Source: Candidatus Omnitrophota bacterium
Lineage (GTDB): Bacteria; Omnitrophota; Koll11; Zapsychrales; Zapsychraceae
Length of the DNA: 7,453 nucleotides
Direction: 5' to 3'
NCBI GenBank assembly: GCA_023140095.1
Contig: JAGLMJ010000058.1
Span: 1-7,453 of the forward strand
Of this stretch, positions 1-6,193 are shown in pieces; position 1 is the first letter of the stretch; every line of letters begins with the position of its first letter. The position numbers and the translations under genes were made by a program. A model generated the notes under the pieces. The model ran no database searches, was not told the origin of the DNA, and saw only the letters and a list, made by a program, of their open reading frames with translations.

Positions 1-31
1 ATATTCCGGGAAGCAGGTTTATACTACTTTC

Positions 32-1972
32 ATGATAAGCGTCCCGTCCCGGTTAAAGAGATCATTTCACCTGCTCAACACGCTTTTCCTTCCGATCGCG
101 GCCGTATTCCTTTTAGACAGGTCTTTCCTGCTGCTGTATCTCAGAGGAATCATAACGACGCCCGCTTCCGTGCTCCTTATTACGCTGCTTCATATCCCGT
201 TTAAAGTCTATCTATTAAGCGGGATATACGGCGCGTTGATCGAGATCGTCAGCGAAGAGAATATGACGCTTCGCTTAGAAAATGTCCGGCGCAATGCAAG
301 AGAATGCTGGGTTTATTATCTTGTTTTATCCGCCCTCCCGGTGCTCGTTTATTACATCCTGTTCTCATTCTTTCCCAAAACAAAGATCCCGTTAATATTC
401 GCGACAGCCCATTTTGATGTTCTGGTCCTTTACGCATTCCTGATCCTGGCCGTCAGGAAAAAATACATCAAGGCCTTTAACCTGGCAAAAAGAAGGATCG
501 CTTTAAAAAGCATGGATATCCTGGCGCTCGCCGGCCTTTATATGGTCTCTATCACGTTCTTTTATTTATTTCAAACTCCCGAGATCCAGGGTTCAAACCT
601 GTGGCCGATACCTCTGTTCTTCTTTAAATACCTAAGCTTGCTGACATTTTTATATCTTGCGGTGCTCCTCCTGGGATCCTACCCGGAAATTAAGGAAAAG
701 GTGACCTCTAGGCGGGAATTATTTCTTGTCAATCCCTTAGCTGGCGGAATCTTTAACGGCATTGCCTGCGCGTTCATCGACCTCTACCCTCCGCTGTTCG
801 TCGTGCTTAAGGCGCTGACGCCCAAAACTTACGGGTTCAAAGAATTCAACCGCATTCCCTGGCATGACCGGTATTGCCGGGGAGACAAGCTCGTCGCTAT
901 TACGTGCCTTACGTCCAGCAGCGCTGAAGCCTACAAGATCGCTAAAGACTTCCGCCAGAGGGGATCAAAGGTCATTATGGGAGGGCCCCACGTAACCTAT
1001 CTTCCCGACGAGGCCCTGCAATACTGCGACAGCGTCGTGATCGGCGAGGCCGAAGGCGTCTGGCGGAACGTGATCCAAGACTACGAGAACGGCACGCTCA
1101 AACAAAAATATTTCGCTGAGGCAACGCCTGAGGATTACGCGGCGGTCCATCAGGAGCTGCTCAATTCGCCGCCCGATGTCGTCAAGAGTTTTCTCGAAAC
1201 AACCCGCGGCTGCAAGTTCCATTGTTATTTTTGCACGATCCCCTCGATCAGCGGGGGGAGACTAATAAAAAAAGAGCCCGAAGAGATCGTCGAACTGCTG
1301 GCGAAGGTCAAAGGAAAATACAAAGAGATCGCCTTTATTGATAATAATATTTACGCGGACCCGGCCTACGCGAAAAGACTGTTTGTGGCCATGAAGCCCC
1401 TTGGCATTAAATGGTCCGCCTCATCCTCGATCGACATCGCCCAGAACGACGAGGTCTTAAAGTTAGCCAAAGAAAGCGGGTGCAGGGACCTTTTATTCGG
1501 CTACGAGATCCTCGAGGATTCCTCCGAGAAGAAGCGGGGCGGCAAGTTCGCCATGGCAGGGAAATACGTTCAGTTCACGAAAAAGACCAAAAAAATGGGC
1601 ATCGACGTCGAGGCCCGGTTCATTTTCGGCTTCGACTCGGACAGCCCCGCGACCCTGTGGAAAATGTGCCGGTTCGTTTTCGCGACGCGCCCGCTGCTGA
1701 CGATCATTAACCTGCTGACGCCCCTGCCGGGGGCCGAGTGCTATTGCGATATGTTAAAGGCGAACCGCATGACCAACCTCAACTGGCGGAATTACAACAT
1801 GCACTGCCTTGTCTTTAAGCATCCCACCCTAAACACCTTCCTTCTCTCTTGGGCCTCTCCGGTCCTGACCACCTTCCTTTTCTTGACGACGACAAAATTT
1901 GGCAACGTTCTTTTCCTCTTGCTTATTGTCGCCGTCACCGGCTTTTTCCTCGCCATGAACGGCGTCATTTAA
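32..1972 (+). CDS. Membrane-embedded cobalamin-binding radical SAM enzyme
   Basis: 646 residues. Residues about 12-216 form roughly six hydrophobic helices (about 12-28, 44-70, 93-114, 119-141, 162-180, 191-216). About 230-370 resembles the B12-binding fold placed before radical SAM domains: the GGPH motif at 317-320 followed by a VVIGEAEG stretch is typical. The radical SAM cluster motif CxxxCxxC is C394, C398, C401, in the context TRGCKFHCYFC. The FGFD and LTPLPGA motifs further on fit the same superfamily. Two more hydrophobic segments (about 609-629 and 625-645) close the protein. By family knowledge it binds a [4Fe-4S] cluster, SAM and probably cobalamin, and could do methylation, C-C bond formation or another radical reaction. 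The membrane domains suggest a lipid or membrane-bound substrate (inference). No DxHxxG cobalamin-ligand motif is seen, as in many enzymes of this class. No strong Shine-Dalgarno precedes the ATG and the frame is open to the window edge, so the true start could lie upstream. Confidence 0.9.
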   Translation: MISVPSRLKRSFHLLNTLFLPIAAVFLLDRSFLLLYLRGIITTPASVLLITLLHIPFKVYLLSGIYGALIEIVSEENMTLRLENVRRNARECWVYYLVLSALPVLVYYILFSFFPKTKIPLIFATAHFDVLVLYAFLILAVRKKYIKAFNLAKRRIALKSMDILALAGLYMVSITFFYLFQTPEIQGSNLWPIPLFFFKYLSLLTFLYLAVLLLGSYPEIKEKVTSRRELFLVNPLAGGIFNGIACAFIDLYPPLFVVLKALTPKTYGFKEFNRIPWHDRYCRGDKLVAITCLTSSSAEAYKIAKDFRQRGSKVIMGGPHVTYLPDEALQYCDSVVIGEAEGVWRNVIQDYENGTLKQKYFAEATPEDYAAVHQELLNSPPDVVKSFLETTRGCKFHCYFCTIPSISGGRLIKKEPEEIVELLAKVKGKYKEIAFIDNNIYADPAYAKRLFVAMKPLGIKWSASSSIDIAQNDEVLKLAKESGCRDLLFGYEILEDSSEKKRGGKFAMAGKYVQFTKKTKKMGIDVEARFIFGFDSDSPATLWKMCRFVFATRPLLTIINLLTPLPGAECYCDMLKANRMTNLNWRNYNMHCLVFKHPTLNTFLLSWASPVLTTFLFLTTTKFGNVLFLLLIVAVTGFFLAMNGVI

Positions 1973-1975
1973 TAA

Positions 1976-1993
1976 AACAAATTAAGGTTTGTT
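1976..1993 (-). terminator. Weak hairpin between convergent genes, possible terminator
   Basis: A 6-bp perfect stem (AACAAA / TTTGTT) with a 6-nt loop lies in the 38-bp gap between the radical SAM gene and the convergent membrane-protein gene. Read on the minus strand, the stem is followed by a T-rich stretch (TTTTATT), so it could end the minus-strand operon. The stem is short and AT-rich, so this is a weak call. On the plus strand it has no T-run. Confidence 0.25.
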
Positions 1994-2010
1994 AAGGAGA
2001 GTTCCTGCTA

Positions 2011-2619
2011 TTACCGGATATGTTTGTACACGAAAGGCGTGTTGACGATCGCGCGGACAATGTAAAATGAAGCGGCCACGGCAAGAAGAATGGTGGCGGG
2101 ATTTAAAGGATAGATAAAGCACGTCACAAAGACGGTGATGATAAAAACGCCCCAGACCGCCCGGTCCGCGAACGCGATCACATCCACTAGGGAAAAGATC
2201 TTATATTCTTGGCTGTACCATTCGCCTATTTGATAGAGCGTTTTTTTGGCAAAGAGGAACTTTTCAAAATCCTGCAAAAACAGGCAGGAACAAATACCGG
2301 CGACGATCTTCTTTTCCTTAAGATGCATATATATTCCTGCCAGTAGAGCGATCAAGCCTATGCGGATAGGAACATAGGACCCCGTTAAGATAACCGCCCC
2401 TAAAAAGATCCAAAAAAACATATAGAGCAGCCTTTGCGCGAAGGCGATCCTGTCCAGGGCGCGGTAGGACCGCCTTATGCCCTCCTCGCCGGACAAACGC
2501 TCTCGCAGCGGCGCCTGCCAAATAAGATGCGCGAACCAGCAATAAACCTGATGGTCCTTTTCGACCGTGCTCATCAAGGACTCAAAACTGGTCACTGCTT
2601 GGTCAATGGGAATAGCCAT
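2011..2619 (-). CDS. Hypothetical four-helix membrane protein
   Basis: 202 residues; I do not recognise the family. An N-terminal soluble part of about 60 residues is rich in charged and aromatic residues. Then come two hydrophobic helices (about 62-80 and 82-98), a central soluble part (about 99-140, with Lys/Glu pairs and a two-Cys C-S-C stretch at 110-112) and two more helices (about 144-160 and 165-185), ending in a basic tail. It has no signal peptide; it looks like an inner-membrane protein with both ends on one side. It begins 26 nt after the stop of the SpeD-like gene on the same strand, so the two are probably co-transcribed. Its Shine-Dalgarno is poor (an A-rich stretch before ATG). 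The smooth coding frame and operon position support a real gene. Function is unknown; a role alongside the SpeD-like decarboxylase, for example at the membrane, is only inference. Confidence 0.75.
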   Translation of the reverse strand: MAIPIDQAVTSFESLMSTVEKDHQVYCWFAHLIWQAPLRERLSGEEGIRRSYRALDRIAFAQRLLYMFFWIFLGAVILTGSYVPIRIGLIALLAGIYMHLKEKKIVAGICSCLFLQDFEKFLFAKKTLYQIGEWYSQEYKIFSLVDVIAFADRAVWGVFIITVFVTCFIYPLNPATILLAVAASFYIVRAIVNTPFVYKHIR

Positions 2620-2645
2620 GGGATCTTTTTCTTAAAGAGCTTGCT

Positions 2646-3119
2646 TTATTTCTTGTTGAGAATGACTTCGGGAGAATCGGCGGTGCCGCCGGTAACCGTT
2701 ACCGTGTGATAATTGGAATCGGACCTGTAATAATCCGCCCCGCGCTCAATGTACTGCTCATCGATCCTTTTCGGGGCAAAGAACCGGCAGCACACGTCTT
2801 TGGCCTTTTGAAGATCAAAATCCTTGCAGCAGTAAATGTCGATGGTGATAAAATTCTTCGGGGAAAGCGTGTGGATCACCGTTGAACTTTCGATCAAAGG
2901 GACCCAGCCGGACAATCCGGCCTTATCGGGAAAACGGACATCGTCGCTGCGGAAGATATTCGGCGGCGCCTGCTTCTCCATTCCTAATTCTTCGACGATC
3001 TCATCAAGAAATTGGTAGCATAAACTCAGGTCGTCACACACGCCTCCCTTGCATCCGTAAAGGTCCAGCAGGAGCTGATAACCAAAAACTTGTTCTTGTC
3101 TGCCTTTTTGATTACTCAT
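2646..3119 (-). CDS. S-adenosylmethionine decarboxylase (SpeD/AdoMetDC) family protein
   Basis: 157 residues. The region from about 13 to 120 follows the bacterial class 1B AdoMetDC pattern: the N-terminal LLLDLYGC segment, then GLSGWVPLIESS, then VIHT, then IDIYCCKD. The residues needed for self-processing and catalysis are all present. Glu77-Ser78 is the expected cleavage site that turns Ser78 into the pyruvoyl group; Ser70, His83 and Cys98 match the catalytic Ser55, His68 and Cys83 of the Thermotoga enzyme. Known members decarboxylate SAM to supply aminopropyl groups for spermidine, while some homologues have been reported to use other amino acids. The residue after the pyruvoyl Ser is Ser rather than the usual His. 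The protein has about 12 extra residues in front and about 30 behind (after the RGADYY segment) compared with a standard 120-130 residue enzyme. An AAGAAG-type Shine-Dalgarno precedes the ATG. There is no speE nearby, so I name the family but not the substrate. Confidence 0.85.
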   Translation of the reverse strand: MSNQKGRQEQVFGYQLLLDLYGCKGGVCDDLSLCYQFLDEIVEELGMEKQAPPNIFRSDDVRFPDKAGLSGWVPLIESSTVIHTLSPKNFITIDIYCCKDFDLQKAKDVCCRFFAPKRIDEQYIERGADYYRSDSNYHTVTVTGGTADSPEVILNKK

Positions 3120-3164
3120 AATTCTTCTTTTATACTATAAATCGCGGAAATGCGCCATTAATTT

Positions 3165-3374
3165 TTACCAGACAAAAAGAAACACAAATGCCAGTAAAAC
3201 CGCAAAAACGAGAAAAAACCATATCACTTTTTGATTCGAATAACGGATCCGGCTGATGAATCCCTTGCCTGCCCTGCCGAGGCTTCCGCCACAAAAATGG
3301 CATAATAACGCATCCGGGTCATGGATCGGGTTCTTGCAGTTCGGGCATATGTACTCGCTCATCAATGTGGACAT
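3165..3374 (-). CDS. Small zinc-ribbon protein with C-terminal membrane anchor
   Basis: 69 residues. The N-terminal half is a zinc ribbon: Cys10-x2-Cys13 and Cys25-x2-Cys28, in the contexts CPNC and CHFC followed by GGSL. After a basic linker (about 32-48), residues about 50-68 are a single, very hydrophobic aromatic-rich helix, so the protein should be tail-anchored with the ribbon in the cytoplasm. Such proteins are common and mostly uncharacterised; the ribbon may bind nucleic acid or a protein partner (inference). Two starts are possible: the first ATG, or Met5 twelve bases later, which leaves the ribbon intact. Neither has a clear Shine-Dalgarno. An A/T-rich -10-like element (TATGAT) lies just upstream on this strand, close enough that the later start may be preferred. 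It is the first gene of a likely operon, with the SpeD-like gene starting 45 nt after its stop. Confidence 0.7.
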   Translation of the reverse strand: MSTLMSEYICPNCKNPIHDPDALLCHFCGGSLGRAGKGFISRIRYSNQKVIWFFLVFAVLLAFVFLFVW

Positions 3375-3410
3375 ATTTTATCATATATAAAGTGCCTCTC
3401 GCATATTTAT

Positions 3411-3439
3411 TTGCATTTTTTGACCAAATCCTCTAGAAT
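3411..3439 (+). promoter_or_regulatory. Sigma70-type promoter of the thiSGH operon
   Basis: A -35 box TTGCAT (3411-3416) and a -10 box TAGAAT (3434-3439, five of six consensus bases) are separated by exactly 17 bp. Transcription would start near 3446, giving a leader of only about 30 nt before thiS. That is far too short for a TPP riboswitch, and no THI-box pattern is visible, so thiamine control of this operon is not evident here. Confidence 0.6.
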
Positions 3440-3474
3440 GAACTTCACAAGACAGAAAAAAGAACTATTCTATT

Positions 3475-3675
3475 ATGAATATCATATTAAACGGAAAACC
3501 AAAAGAACTCCCCGATCCATTAGGTCTCAAATCGCTCGTTGAGCGATCCTGCAAGGACAAATCTCCTGTCATCGCAGAGCTCAACGGAGAGATCATTAAG
3601 CTTCCGCAGCGGGAAGAAACCGCGCTTAAAGAAGGCGACGTGGTCGAACTCGTCAGTTTTGTCGGGGGGGGATAA
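3475..3675 (+). CDS. thiS: Sulfur carrier protein ThiS
   Basis: 66 residues, the usual ThiS length, with the beta-grasp (ubiquitin-like) pattern: the [13 protein letters not shown] opening strand, a central [10 protein letters not shown] strand and an acidic [14 protein letters not shown] ending. The C-terminal Gly-Gly is the functional end. By family knowledge it is adenylylated by ThiF, turned into a thiocarboxylate by a sulfurtransferase, and hands sulfur to ThiG for thiazole formation. It is the first gene of thiS-thiG-thiH. Its Shine-Dalgarno is weak (an A-rich AAAAAAGAA stretch about 10 nt upstream). The glycine tail is encoded by a run of eight G bases just before the stop, a slippage-prone sequence. 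No thiF is in the window. Confidence 0.95.
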   Translation: MNIILNGKPKELPDPLGLKSLVERSCKDKSPVIAELNGEIIKLPQREETALKEGDVVELVSFVGGG

Positions 3676-3679
3676 CATC

Positions 3680-3721
3680 GTACTTCGTATATTGTGTCTG
3701 TTGATACAAAACACGAAGTAC
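3680..3721 (+). repeat. Imperfect hairpin between thiS and thiG
   Basis: Two 18-nt arms (3680-3697 and 3704-3721) around a 6-nt loop. The outer nine base pairs (GTACTTCGT / ACGAAGTAC) are perfect; the inner part has two mismatches and one G-T pair. It fills most of the 55-nt thiS-thiG gap. The only Shine-Dalgarno-like bases before thiG (GAAG, 3715-3718) are inside the right arm, so folding could hide them. There is no T-run after it, so it is not a normal intrinsic terminator. It could be an mRNA-stabilising or translation-tuning stem, or a copy of a dispersed palindromic repeat. Confidence 0.65.
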
Positions 3722-3730
3722 AAAACTATT

Positions 3731-4543
3731 ATGACAACTATCAATACAACTATGCAGGACTCGCCACTTACCATCGCTGGAAAAACCTTTACGAGCCGTT
3801 TTATGCTCGGGACCGGCAAATTTAAGAATAAATCCGACGTCGCAGAAAGCATCACGGCATCAGGCGCAGAGATCGTTACCGTTGCTTTAAGGCGCATTGA
3901 TGTCGAGCGCCATGAAGAGAACATTCTCGAATATATTCCTGAAGGAATAACGCTTCTGACAAATACCTCAGGAGCAAGAAACTCTCAGGAGGCCGTGCGC
4001 ATTGCCCGCTTGGCAAGAGAATCCGGATGCGGGAACTGGGTCAAGATCGAAGCGATCAACGACAGTAAATATCTTCTGCCGGATAATAACGAAACGATCA
4101 AGGCGACCGAGATTCTATCCGCCGAAGGGTTCGTTGTCCTTCCCTATATGTTCCCAGATCTTTATACCGCCCGCGCCCTCGTCAAAGCAGGTGCCGCCGC
4201 GGTCATGCCTTTAGGATCCTTGATCGGGAGTAATCAGGGTTTAAAAGCCAAAGAATTTATCAAGATCCTTATCGATGAGATCGACGAAGTGCCTATTATC
4301 GTCGACGCGGGAATCGGCGTTCCCTCTCACGCCGCCGAGGCCATGGAAATGGGCGCAGACGCCTGTTTAGTCAATACAGCAGTCGCGACCGCCGAGAATC
4401 CCGCCGGTTTAGCTGAAGCCTTTTCTTTAGCGATCCGATCGGGCCGGTTGGCTTACCTGAGCGGGGGCCCTCAAGCGCAAGAAACAGCTGATCCCTCTTC
4501 CCCTTTAACGCATTTCCTCTACGAACATGATCGCTCTTCCTGA
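3731..4543 (+). CDS. thiG: Thiazole synthase ThiG
   Basis: 270 residues from the chosen ATG; a (beta/alpha)8-barrel enzyme. It condenses 1-deoxy-D-xylulose 5-phosphate, the sulfur from ThiS thiocarboxylate and dehydroglycine (from ThiH) to the thiazole phosphate of thiamine. Family landmarks are all present: [19 protein letters not shown] near the N-terminus, the Schiff-base lysine Lys105 and nearby Glu107 in [20 protein letters not shown] (159-170) for phosphate binding, and Asp192 in VDAGIG. The frame stays open back to 3539, but that part overlaps thiS and lacks ThiG character. The ATG at 3731 is the first that gives a normal protein, and the ATG at 3752 (Met8) is a possible alternative. 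Neither has a strong Shine-Dalgarno. The gene follows thiS by 55 nt and its last 17 nt overlap thiH, so translation of thiH is probably coupled. Confidence 0.97.
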   Translation: MTTINTTMQDSPLTIAGKTFTSRFMLGTGKFKNKSDVAESITASGAEIVTVALRRIDVERHEENILEYIPEGITLLTNTSGARNSQEAVRIARLARESGCGNWVKIEAINDSKYLLPDNNETIKATEILSAEGFVVLPYMFPDLYTARALVKAGAAAVMPLGSLIGSNQGLKAKEFIKILIDEIDEVPIIVDAGIGVPSHAAEAMEMGADACLVNTAVATAENPAGLAEAFSLAIRSGRLAYLSGGPQAQETADPSSPLTHFLYEHDRSS

Positions 4544-5546
4544 CATAAAAGATATTCTGTCCAATAATGACCCGGTGTTCCTCGAGGGCCTGGCCCGTCG
4601 AAGCCAGAAGATCACGCGGCAATATTTCGGCCGCGCGGTCTCTCTGTATGCGCCTCTTTATTTATCCAATTATTGCAGCAGCCATTGCACCTATTGCGGC
4701 TTTCAAAGCAAGAACCGTATTGCCCGCATCCGCTTAACACCGCCGCAAATGCACGCAGAAATGAAAGCCGTCGCCGATACCGGCATTGAAAGCATCCTGC
4801 TTCTTACCGGCGAATCCTACAAGGCCACCCCGCTGGCCTACTTAAAAGAAACCACAGTGATCGCCAAACAATACTTTACGAATATCAGCATGGAAGTCCA
4901 TCCAATGGAGACTCAAGAGTACCGTGAATTATTTTTATCGGGGGTCGACGGCATTACGGTCTATCAGGAAACGTATGCCCGGGACCGTTACAAAGAGGTC
5001 CACCTTTCCGGCAAAAAAAGCGATTATGATTACCGGCGGGATACGCCGCAGCGCGCCGCCCGGGCGGGCATGCGCACGATTTCCATGGGGATCCTTTTAG
5101 GATTATCCGACGCTGCCAGGGACCTTTTATCCCTTTACGAACACCTGCGCTGGATGGAAAAACATTTTCCCGGCGTGGAATACAGCCTCTCTTTCCCGCG
5201 GCTGCGCAAGATCAAGGGACGCGCCTTCGCCATCTGCAACGTCGGCGACCTTGACCTTATTAAGATCCTTTGCCTGACGCGCATTCTCTTTCCGCGCGTG
5301 GGGCTTAATTTATCGACGAGGGAAGCCCCGGCCCTGCGCAACCACGCGCTTGAGTTCGGGATCACGCGCATCTCTGCCGGTTCGAACACGTCCGTCGGAG
5401 GATATCATTTAAAAACGGCCGAGGAACAAGAGCCTCAATTTGATATTGAAGACCAGCGGTCTGTGGAAAGAATCGTGCGATATCTGAAAGCCAAGGATTT
5501 TGATCCGGTTTTTACGGACTGGCGGGCGATTGAAAACAGCGTTTAG
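4527..5546 (+). CDS. thiH: 2-iminoacetate (dehydroglycine) synthase ThiH
   Basis: 339 residues. This is the radical SAM tyrosine lyase that splits tyrosine into p-cresol and dehydroglycine for ThiG, the oxygen-sensitive alternative to the ThiO glycine oxidase. The cluster motif is Cys50, Cys54, Cys57 ([10 protein letters not shown]), preceded by the ThiH-typical PLYLSN. TGES (94-97), MEVHP (122-126), YQETY (146-150), LSFPRLR (221-227) and the closing DPVFTDW segment align well with the E. coli protein from memory. It is some 35-40 residues shorter at the N-terminus than E. coli ThiH. The start is firm: an in-frame stop lies at 4506-4508 and the ATG at 4527 is the only candidate before the conserved region. 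The gene overlaps the end of thiG by 17 nt. HydG and other aromatic-amino-acid lyases are relatives, but the thiSG context makes ThiH clear. Confidence 0.96.
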   Translation: MIALPDIKDILSNNDPVFLEGLARRSQKITRQYFGRAVSLYAPLYLSNYCSSHCTYCGFQSKNRIARIRLTPPQMHAEMKAVADTGIESILLLTGESYKATPLAYLKETTVIAKQYFTNISMEVHPMETQEYRELFLSGVDGITVYQETYARDRYKEVHLSGKKSDYDYRRDTPQRAARAGMRTISMGILLGLSDAARDLLSLYEHLRWMEKHFPGVEYSLSFPRLRKIKGRAFAICNVGDLDLIKILCLTRILFPRVGLNLSTREAPALRNHALEFGITRISAGSNTSVGGYHLKTAEEQEPQFDIEDQRSVERIVRYLKAKDFDPVFTDWRAIENSV

Positions 5547-5553
5547 GGTACGG

Positions 5554-5603
5554 AATTAAGGGAACACGAGACTTAATTAATTAAGTCTCATGTTCCCTTA
5601 ATT
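5554..5603. terminator. 50-bp near-perfect palindrome, probable bidirectional terminator
   Basis: Two 25-nt arms meet with no spacer at 5578/5579 and pair at 24 of 25 positions. The single mismatch is C-A in the plus-strand RNA and G-U in the minus-strand RNA, so the minus-strand transcript can pair throughout. The outer part is GGGAAC / GTTCCC flanked by AATTAA / TTAATT. It lies 7 nt after thiH and 10 nt before the end of the convergent gene, the right place to stop both transcripts. The arms end in A/T-rich tracts rather than a classical T-run. Confidence 0.65.
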
Positions 5604-5613
5604 ATCCTATACT

Positions 5614-6180
5614 TTAATACAGCGAGAACCGGAACTTGAAACTCGCCTTCAGTTCTTCAAAGGCCTTGCGCTGTTTATTGAATTTATCCGGATGTGCGGA
5701 GTATTGTATTTTATAGAATACGCTGTTATCCGTGACCATATAGAATTCCAGGACCAACGCCGGCGTCTTCTTATCGTGATAAACGACCCATTCGGATATC
5801 TGATCATCTAACTTGATCTCTCCCTTATCCATGACCTTATAACCGCTCTTTTTGATCGAATGAAGAATCTCTGGAAATTCATCTGCAATCCATATGGGCG
5901 AGGTTAATTTCTTCGTGAATATGGAAATATAGACATCCGGTATTTCGTGTTTGATGTTTATCCCTTTAGGGACGAACATGACAACCGTAACTCCCTCGGG
6001 ATAAACAACGCCCTTTTGCTTTTTTGTTTTCTTCCACCCTTCGGGGACCTTCACAAGAAAACCCTTTCCTTTATGGCTTTTCGCCTCAAAAATACCCGAA
6101 CCCGTCGCGTTCTTGATCAGGAACACGCCAACAACAAATATCACCAGGGCTTTTGTAAGCTTTGTACTCGTTTTTTCCAT
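5614..6180 (-). CDS. Small exported or membrane-anchored protein, PsbP/Mog1-like fold possible
   Basis: 188 residues from the chosen start. A short basic N-terminus and a hydrophobic stretch (about 9-23, ALVIFVVGVFLI) form a signal peptide or single anchor; no lipobox Cys is seen. The rest is soluble: a KGFLVKVPEGW segment, alternating strands, a helix near 98-112 and a final AFEELKASFKF helix-strand. This order (opening 'f.v.vPegW' strand, closing 'f..i..SFkf') recalls the PsbP/Mog1-like alpha-beta sandwich found in many small bacterial secreted proteins; this is a pattern impression without a search. The frame is open further upstream, to 6318, but that part overlaps the preceding gene. The ATG at 6180 has an excellent Shine-Dalgarno (AAGGTGG at 6185-6191, 4 nt away). 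It starts 13 nt after the DedA-like gene's stop, so the two are one operon. Confidence 0.8.
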   Translation of the reverse strand: MEKTSTKLTKALVIFVVGVFLIKNATGSGIFEAKSHKGKGFLVKVPEGWKKTKKQKGVVYPEGVTVVMFVPKGINIKHEIPDVYISIFTKKLTSPIWIADEFPEILHSIKKSGYKVMDKGEIKLDDQISEWVVYHDKKTPALVLEFYMVTDNSVFYKIQYSAHPDKFNKQRKAFEELKASFKFRFSLY

Positions 6181-6184
6181 GACG

Positions 6185-6191
6185 CCACCTT
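6185..6191 (-). promoter_or_regulatory. Strong Shine-Dalgarno fixing the start at 6180
   Basis: AAGGTGG on the minus strand, four bases before the ATG, in the 13-nt gap after the DedA-like gene. It is the best ribosome binding site in the window and rules out the longer reading of the downstream gene. Confidence 0.75.
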
Positions 6192-6193
6192 TC

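Noticed and set aside
1..31. Promoter directly upstream of the radical SAM gene (TATACT at 20-25)
   Set aside because: It would leave almost no leader and no -35 can be judged so near the window edge; left uncalled.
965..1222. 85-residue minus-strand open frame
   Set aside because: Antisense shadow of the B12-binding region of the radical SAM gene.
1411..1710. 99-residue plus-strand open frame inside the radical SAM gene
   Set aside because: Arg-rich out-of-frame shadow within a clearly conserved domain, with no ribosome binding site or family resemblance.
2434..2709. Plus-strand open frame opposite the membrane-protein and SpeD-like genes
   Set aside because: Spans the gap between two minus-strand genes and shows no protein-family pattern; most likely a shadow.
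3440..3474. TPP riboswitch upstream of thiS
   Set aside because: The leader from the predicted start site is about 30 nt, too short for the aptamer, and no THI-box sequence is visible.
3539..3730. N-terminal 64-residue extension of the thiG frame
   Set aside because: It overlaps thiS in another frame, lacks ThiG similarity and crosses the hairpin; the ATG at 3731 gives a normal-length ThiG.
3520..3924. 134-residue minus-strand open frame across thiS and thiG
   Set aside because: Antisense to two confidently identified genes; no domain pattern and no operon context.
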